Made by a program: the position numbers and the translations under genes
Part shown: one piece after another, positions 58,664 to 64,000 of the stretch
How positions within the stretch are numbered: the first letter of the stretch is position 1
Layout of the letters: every line of letters begins with the position of its first letter
The notes under the pieces: model-generated
The model's database searches: none
What the model saw: the letters and a program-made list of their open reading frames with translations, nothing else
Told to the model about the DNA's origin: nothing
From: Meira nashicola
Taxonomy: Eukaryota > Basidiomycota > Exobasidiomycetes > Exobasidiales > Brachybasidiaceae
Length of the DNA: 64,000 bases
Assembly (NCBI GenBank): GCA_001600355.1
Contig: BCJU01000002.1
Span: 3,286,001-3,350,000, forward strand
Direction of reading: 5' to 3'

Positions 58664-59651
58664 TTAAGGCAGTACCACATTTCCTTTGATACAGACAAGT
58701 GTGCGACCGCCAACCCAAACCTTTCCGTCATCTTCTTGTTCAATGTACAATCTACCAGATCGATCTAAACATGTACCTTGTGCAACAATAAAAGATAATT
58801 TATCATTTTGTATTGCTTCTCCAGGTTTCGTATTTTTAAACCACTCCCCAAGACCGGCACTGATTGAAAGAGGGATGAAGAAATAGTTAGTTTCAGACTA
58901 TATATTGTCTTGCTTTTATAAAACTCTTAACTCACCTGAAACTACCTGTTACTGGATCTTCAGGAATATTATCACCCGGTGCAAATGTTCTCACTTCAAA
59001 TGTAGCACCATCAGGATGTTCACCAGGTTTATAAGAACCAAATACACCCCAAATTCCTTTTCCGGCTGCGTTAGGATCAGAAACTTTAACGTTTAAAACT
59101 GCATTTGCATCACGTAAACGTAAAGCACACCATTCCGGTCCATTAACGATCCATTGTGATTCTAGGATATCATCTTCATTCAAATTCATCGCTTTAAGAA
59201 AAGGTAGAATTTCTTGTTTTGTTGCTGGTCCAGATTTACGTAATGGTGGAGTAGAGAATGATAATAATTTTTCATCATCAGAAATACGAATATAAATTAA
59301 ACCTAATCCACACTTTTGTACAACAACTCCTGCCTTTTTGGGTTTTCCACCATGTTCTAACCATGCTCTACAACTTCCTAAAGTAGGATGACCAGCAAAA
59401 GGTAATTCTATTCCAGGCGTAAATATTCGTAAGTTATAATCCACTTCTGGTTCATCTTCTTTTGTAACAGGAAGTATGAATGTCGTTTCAGATAAATTCG
59501 TCCATCTTGCAAAACGTGCCATATGTTCTCCATCTTTGAGTCTTTCTGCTACTTTTTCATCTTCAATAATCGTAACTGCAACTGGATTACCTTTATATGG
59601 TTCAGAAGAGAAAACGTCCACTTGATAAAATGGTAATGTTGAACCGCTCAT
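58664..59651 (-). CDS. PhzF-family (phenazine biosynthesis-like) isomerase/epimerase fold protein, 2 exons
   Basis: Exon 1 59651-58936, intron 58935-58860 (76 bp, GTGAGT...CAG), exon 2 58859-58664; 303 residues. PhzF-like proteins have two similar halves of the diaminopimelate-epimerase fold. The N-terminal half shows FYQVDVFSSEPYKGNPVAV, the catalytic Glu in NLSETTFIL, and LPFAGHPTLGSCRAWLE. The second half shows EVRTFAPGDNIPEDPVTGS, continued across the splice by FSAGLGEWF, and GRLYIEQEDDGKVWVGGRT. In bacteria PhzF isomerises a phenazine precursor. Fungal members are abundant and their substrates are mostly unknown, so no pathway is assigned. It lies convergent to the decarboxylase pair, and a link between them is conceivable but unsupported. 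Confidence 0.9.
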
Positions 59652-60355
59652 AATAAATCAAGGATTAGTAGTGGGAGGTAGAAGATTATTCCTTGATAAC
59701 TTTGGATTCGGGCTTTTTATGCTCTTCTTCATGCATGTATGACGACAACATGATTCATACGTGACTCACAAGAACAACACTTTAATTTTTTAAGTTTGGC
59801 CTGCAAGCACGCGAATAAGTCCGACGCGTAGCCAGTACAAAATGTACCTGCATAGAACAAACAGGATTTTGACGTGTGAATATGGATGGGCTATTGATTG
59901 GGTAAAGCTTAATTAAAAAATTCCCACTTTTCAAATGATTGTGTCATCCTAATCGTAAAATAAAGATCTTTGCTGTGTATGAAATCAAAAATCAGATTCT
60001 GAAGGCCATTTTATTATCTCGAGAGATCGGACCCTCCCTTCCCAATTAAGGTTTCGATGTAAAGCGAACTGGGCGCGTATTTTTCTAAAAAGGGATGACA
60101 AAGAAATAGTCTATCTAATCGACAGGGGTACCCGCGTGTGTATATCAACTTTTTTTTTTTTCACGCAAAGTTAACTTTGTTTTTTAGAGTTGCATACATG
60201 TCTATACAGAAAAAATAATTTGAGAAAGACAGGCGCCACGCCGTTGTTTGTTCCTCTGACCGAATAATGAGCGAACACGTTCCAACTTGAACCAACACAT
60301 ACGCATTAAGCTATACGTATGCATCCTATCCACCATCACAACATACATATACACG
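59652..60355. promoter_or_regulatory. Divergent region between PhzF-like gene and secreted phosphatase
   Basis: 704 bp; AT-rich with a run of 12 T at about 60151-60162 and CATACATAT-type strings just before 60356. The open frame reaching upstream of 60356 is leader. No other feature. Confidence 0.45.
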
Positions 60356-61231
60356 ATGCGTGGTCAAGCAAAGGCTTGGATTGCTTTGCTTTTCTCAACT
60401 TCTTTAGCAAACGTTATTGCAGCACATCCATTCCAACAGCAAGATGGTAATGCAGTTGGAACGATTGCATGGCCAATGTTTAACGATTTAGCTTGTACAC
60501 TCACATTCTCAACTTTACCATTCTGTTCCCATTCTTCAACTTCTTCTTCTTTTCTCATACAATCGAACGACATTAATTCAAACTACAAAAGTCATCATGA
60601 TCATACAAATTTGGACGGACAAGAAGATAAAGATGAATCGCATATAGAAGCAAAACGAGGAGAAGGTTGGGTTTATCTCATTAGACATGGTGAAAAATTT
60701 AAAGATTCCGATAAAGCAGGTTTATCAGCAAGAGGAGTTCGAAGAGCACATTGTTTACGAAACGTTTTCGGTAAAAGGGGTCATAAAATTGATTTTATAA
60801 TGGCTCAAGATTTTAAACCAAACGGAAAACGTAAAAGGCCATTCGAAACTGTGGCTCCTTTGGCAAAATCTTTGGATATTCCTTTAGATCATACTTGTGA
60901 TCGTGATGATGAAAAATGTGCAGCAAAAAAGATTCAAAAGCATTCACGTAGATCAGAAAACGTTCTCGTTGTTTGGGAACATAAACGATTAAGCGATATT
61001 GCTGAACGATTAGGTGTAACCGGTCTAAGTTATCCTGAAAAACGTTATGATGTCATCTTCAAATTACGAAACGGAAAGGTGCATGCAATCTACTCGGAAG
61101 AATGTAACGGCTTGGACGAGGAGTGGTTCAATTGGCATGGAAAGAAGAAGGGCAAACATGGCAAAGGCGGTAAAAACGGTCGTTTAATCGATGATGAGAG
61201 CTGGGCTAGAGAGGTCCAAGAAGAACCTTGA
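60356..61231 (+). CDS. Secreted histidine phosphatase superfamily (phosphoglycerate mutase-like) protein
   Basis: 291 residues from ATG 60356; the frame extends 23 codons upstream, but this ATG begins the signal peptide MRGQAKAWIALLFSTSLANVIA, followed by AHPFQQQ. After a Ser/His/Asp-rich linker (about residues 60-105), the phosphatase domain starts with VYLIRHGEKFK, the RHG box bearing the phosphorylated His. It continues with SARGVRRAHCLRNVF, IDFIMAQDFKPNGK and RPFETVAPLAKSLDI. VLVVWEHKRLSDI supplies the second catalytic His. All core residues appear present. It ends in a Gly/Lys tail (GKKKGKHGKGGKNGR). Members include acid phosphatases and phytases. Substrate is unknown; an extracellular or secretory-pathway phosphatase is inferred. 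Confidence 0.85.
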   Translation: MRGQAKAWIALLFSTSLANVIAAHPFQQQDGNAVGTIAWPMFNDLACTLTFSTLPFCSHSSTSSSFLIQSNDINSNYKSHHDHTNLDGQEDKDESHIEAKRGEGWVYLIRHGEKFKDSDKAGLSARGVRRAHCLRNVFGKRGHKIDFIMAQDFKPNGKRKRPFETVAPLAKSLDIPLDHTCDRDDEKCAAKKIQKHSRRSENVLVVWEHKRLSDIAERLGVTGLSYPEKRYDVIFKLRNGKVHAIYSEECNGLDEEWFNWHGKKKGKHGKGGKNGRLIDDESWAREVQEEP

Positions 61232-61294
61232 GAATATTTATTTTGTTACACTGTATTATTGCATCTCTACATACGTACAATCATATACCCTATT

Positions 61295-62656
61295 TCACTT
61301 TTTCTTCTGCTGCGAAGTGGTACCTTTTGGCAATTCTCTAACGTATGGTAGGAAATCACGGCCGTGCATGTATGGTTGTAGAACTTCAGGAATACGTAAA
61401 CCTTCTGGAGTTTGATAATTTTCCACCAAGCAACATAAAGCACGCTCGGTTGCACACAATGTTCCGTTTAACATGTGCACGTAATTCTTCTTTGTATCAC
61501 CTTGCTTTTTGATACCGCATCTGACCTCTAAGCGTCTTGATTGATAATCTGTGCAATTTGAACAACTGACCAATTCCTTGTACTCTCCTTGGAAAGGGAA
61601 CCAAGCTTCCAAATCATACTTCATAGCAGCAGCATTGTTCAAAGCGCCTGAAACGATTGATACAACACGGTAAGGCAAGCCCAAAGATTGATAAAATGCT
61701 TCAGACGTTTCTACCATTTGATCCAACATTTCCCACGAGCTTGCTGGATCGGTGATGCAAAATTGTTCAATCTTTTCGAATTGATGGACACGGAAAATAC
61801 CCCAAGTATCCTTTCCATGTGCTCCTGCTTCTTTGCGGAAACAGGTAGAATAACCGGCATATTTGATCGGCAATTGTTCCGATGGCTTGTCAAACCATTC
61901 ATCAGAGTGGAAGGCGGAGATTGGTTGTTCGGAAGTTGCGATGAGATATTTGTCATCTTCATCACCGCTAACACGGTACAATGCCTCATCGAATTCGTCC
62001 AATTGTGCTGTCTTGCTCATAATATCTTTTCGCATCATGAATGGAGCCATAATCTTTTTGTAGCCACGTTTTCGTAAAAAGTCTAAACCGTAATTGATCA
62101 AAGCTTGATTCAAATCTACACCATTATCCAGCAAAAAGAAACCACGATGACCGCTGATCTTGGCACCACGTTCCATATCGAAAGCCTCTAATCTCATCAT
62201 AACTTCGTGATGCGAAAGAATATCATTCTTCTTCTCCACTTTTCCGTTTGGTCCATCGGGATGCCATTGACGTTCTACTCCATTATCATCTTCTGTCATA
62301 CTGATAGGTACTTTGTCACCAACGATATTTCCGATCTCACTTGCTTTAACACGCATACGTTGTTCTGCTTCTTGTACTTTTGGTTTTAGTTCAACAACTT
62401 GTTTATCGATCGATTTCTTCTTTTCCATTTCTTCATCTGCACTTTCTTTTGCTTTTCTCTTTGCAGTAATTTCTTTTTGAACTGCATTTGTTTCTTTTTG
62501 AAGCATATTTAATTGATAATCCAATTTGACCCATTCTTTGTATAATGCTAAAACATCTTCAACAATTGATTCAGGTGCTCCACGCTTCTTTTGAGAAGCA
62601 CGAACGACTTCTGGATCTCCTCCCTTTTCGGGCTGTAGCATTAAAAGATCAATCAT
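61295..62656 (-). CDS. SES1: Cytosolic seryl-tRNA synthetase
   Basis: 453 residues, ATG 62656, intronless. A class II aminoacyl-tRNA synthetase charging tRNA-Ser (and tRNA-Sec where present). The N-terminal coiled-coil tRNA-binding arm (about residues 30-115, Lys/Glu-rich) follows MIDLLMLQPEKGGDPEVVRA. The catalytic core shows GHRGFFLLDNGVDLNQALIN and motif 2 FRKEAGAHGKDTWGIFRVHQ. LEVRCGIKKQGD and motif 3 LNGTLCATERALCCLVENYQ follow. A short Lys tail (QQKKK) is typical of cytosolic fungal enzymes. No presequence, so a cytosolic form. It converges on the phosphatase gene (63 bp between stops) and diverges from MRPS12. Confidence 0.96.
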   Translation of the reverse strand: MIDLLMLQPEKGGDPEVVRASQKKRGAPESIVEDVLALYKEWVKLDYQLNMLQKETNAVQKEITAKRKAKESADEEMEKKKSIDKQVVELKPKVQEAEQRMRVKASEIGNIVGDKVPISMTEDDNGVERQWHPDGPNGKVEKKNDILSHHEVMMRLEAFDMERGAKISGHRGFFLLDNGVDLNQALINYGLDFLRKRGYKKIMAPFMMRKDIMSKTAQLDEFDEALYRVSGDEDDKYLIATSEQPISAFHSDEWFDKPSEQLPIKYAGYSTCFRKEAGAHGKDTWGIFRVHQFEKIEQFCITDPASSWEMLDQMVETSEAFYQSLGLPYRVVSIVSGALNNAAAMKYDLEAWFPFQGEYKELVSCSNCTDYQSRRLEVRCGIKKQGDTKKNYVHMLNGTLCATERALCCLVENYQTPEGLRIPEVLQPYMHGRDFLPYVRELPKGTTSQQKKK

Positions 62657-62971
62657 GACGAAAGATTGTTGTTGTGTGTTGGTTTGGGTTGAGAAGGAAA
62701 GTATGTGAAGCGGGTGCTTGCATTCATGTCATACGCATTCTACTTCTTCGCATGCAGCATCAGAGCCTCTAAGAATTTAAAGATTGAGCCCAATACGCGT
62801 TTGACTCACAGCATAATGCAATGAGTCTGTTCACATCACGTGTATTTTTTTAACCTTGCTGACTTTCTTAATTGCATTTATTCTATATTACACAATTGCA
62901 CGGTCACACGAACGAACGTTTGACGTTGCTATTCTTGAACATCACGATCATAATCGCGAAAAGTCATCAAA
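62657..62971. promoter_or_regulatory. Divergent promoter between seryl-tRNA synthetase and mitochondrial uS12
   Basis: 315 bp between two translation-related genes transcribed apart. It contains CACGTG-like TCACGTGTAT at 62835-62844 and short A/T runs. Nothing else seen. Confidence 0.45.
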
Positions 62972-63689
62972 ATGGTGAGTATAAATTGAAATGAATACGA
63001 GTATAATGGAGCACACACTTATGCATCGCCTTCACACCTCACAGCTGTCTCTCATCACACCTGCCGCTTCTAGCACAGGTCGCTCTGCTTCTTGTTCTTT
63101 AGCAAGACGGATAGGTGCTTCTAGCATAGCTGGACCTTCTCGTACGCCATTACAACAGCAAGCACAACAAAATAAACGTTCGATTCATACAGTGAACTCC
63201 ATCACAAAGCGTACTTCAATAATCTCTCTTTCAAAAAGTAGTCAACCAAAACCATTGCCAGCACGAATCACTTCTGCTTCTTTTCATTCTTCTCCTATCG
63301 CTTCGGTCACTTACCGTCAAGTCAGCCGAGGTGCTCGCCGTCCTCATAGACCACCGCCAAACAGAGTTCCCGCTTTGGAATCCCGTCCATTCGTAAGAGG
63401 TGTTTGTGCACGTATCTTTACAACGAAACCTAAAAAACCAAATTCGGCCGTTCGAAAATGTGCAAGGATTCGATTAACAAACGGTAGAACGGTAACTGCT
63501 TATATTCCAGGAGAAGGTCATAATTTGCAAGAACATAGTGTTGTACTTATTCGTGGTGGTCGTGTTAAAGATTTACCCGGTGTACGTTATCATCTTGTTA
63601 GAGGGGCTTTAGACTTCTCTGGAGTGGCTAACCGAACTACTTCTCGTTCAAAATACGGAGCAAAGAAGCCCAAAGAAGCTGGAGCATGA
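62972..63689 (+). CDS. MRPS12: Mitochondrial small-subunit ribosomal protein uS12m
   Basis: Best model: exon 1 is only the ATG at 62972-62974, intron 62975-63044 (GTGAGT...ACAG, 70 bp), exon 2 63045-63689, 215 residues beginning [20 protein letters not shown]. Without splicing, the 62972 ATG would stop after five codons. The next in-frame ATG at 62991 (inside the intron) would give an alternative 232-residue product. Residues up to about 100 form a Ser/Arg-rich mitochondrial presequence. The S12 domain follows ([79 protein letters not shown]). It includes the PNSAxRK and KDLPGVRY decoding-centre signatures. Confidence 0.9.
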
Positions 63690-63817
63690 TTATTCAATAG
63701 TAAAACTCAATGCAATTGCAATTTATTATAGAGATAATGTGATATGATGAGATGAGATAGGGTATATTGTAAAAAAATGTTACGTTTAATAAAGAGGTAT
63801 AAAAATGATAATGCAAA

Positions 63818-64000
63818 TCAGTTATGATGACCGTGTTTGTATGGCGTTTGACCGTGTTGACGGATCTGATTTTCCCGAGCAACATCGTCTCGAACGACCC
63901 TTTCACGTTCTGCGTTAATGGCCCAAACCCAAAGATCTCGCTCCAATCGACTTCTAGCGCGCATCGCGATCACATTCACAGTTGAATCGCGTAATGTTGT
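63818..64000 (-). CDS. 3' end of an unrecognised protein gene (cut by window)
   Basis: On the minus strand the frame from 64000 is open for 60 codons to TGA at 63818-63820. It encodes a charged, helix-like C-terminus (RSRLERDLWVWAINAERERV, then RDDVARENQIRQHGQTP and a His-rich end). The composition and length argue for a real coding end, and its position 128 bp after the uS12m stop fits a convergent neighbour. I do not recognise the family; the rest lies beyond the window. Confidence 0.5.
   Translation of the reverse strand, partial: TTLRDSTVNVIAMRARSRLERDLWVWAINAERERVVRDDVARENQIRQHGQTPYKHGHHN

Noticed and set aside
44940..59845. A 13-base string (CGTAGCCAGTACA) near 44939 and 59828 as a possible mobile-element footprint
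   Set aside because: A single 13-base match is expected by chance in a window of this size and the flanks do not match.
1..64000. tRNA, rRNA or CRISPR features
   Set aside because: I scanned by eye for tRNA B-box strings (GGTTCGAAT-like) and regularly spaced repeats on both strands and found none; a covariance-model scan would be decisive.

Overview
The window looks like nuclear DNA of a basidiomycete fungus, probably Ustilaginomycotina (smut lineage; an Exobasidium-like plant associate is one guess). The reasons are compact, mostly intronless genes, introns of about 60-80 bp with GTGAGT/GTGCGT-type donors in a few genes only, a basidiomycete-type family of secreted glycoprotein-like proteins, and moderately AT-rich coding sequence. 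No tRNA, rRNA, CRISPR array or complete transposon was recognised. Taxonomy is inference.

Layout. 1-4.3 kb: two tandem secreted prolyl-oligopeptidase (POP, S9A) paralogs that have lost the catalytic serine and histidine; the first also has an in-frame stop. 5.2-7.2 kb: urea transporter DUR3. 7.4-8.0 kb: a probable decayed gene. 8.3-17.8 kb: housekeeping genes (D-2-hydroxyglutarate/D-lactate dehydrogenase, haspin kinase, SMC6, UBP6). 17.8-21.8 kb: three tandem secreted paralogs resembling the basidiomycete 'macrophage activating glycoprotein' family. 23.6-25.9 kb: a Ser-rich secreted protein and a small secreted double-psi beta-barrel protein. 27.4 kb: MRPL16. 28.2-32.3 kb: six tandem minus-strand genes for small secreted Lys/Arg-rich proteins. 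32.8-43.2 kb: NOT1 and SET9. 43.2-46.5 kb: an AT-rich stretch without a recognisable gene. 46.5-54.3 kb: an unknown Ser-rich protein, EMC3 (5 exons), REX2, FIP1, RPL26. 54.9-58.5 kb: two tandem aromatic amino acid decarboxylase-like genes, the second with a premature stop. 58.7-64 kb: a PhzF-family protein, a secreted histidine phosphatase, SerRS, mitochondrial uS12 and the 3' end of an unrecognised gene.

The strongest candidate for an undescribed system is the 28.2-32.3 kb cluster. Each member has a signal peptide and a highly basic helical body with a shared C-terminal module. Three members carry a short DLNxPxPxE-type motif that closely resembles the EAR/DLN-box with which plant repressors recruit TOPLESS. 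A shared upstream element lies 80-121 bp before four of the genes. I infer a tandem family of secreted, possibly host-nucleus-targeted, TOPLESS-recruiting effector candidates. A second notable point is that both decarboxylase paralogs have Phe where the catalytic-loop Tyr should be, which in plant enzymes marks aromatic acetaldehyde synthases. A third is the duplicated secreted POP pseudoenzyme.

Overall the window alternates conserved housekeeping genes with tandem arrays of secreted paralogs. Several arrays contain a recently broken member, which suggests birth-and-death turnover of the accessory genes.
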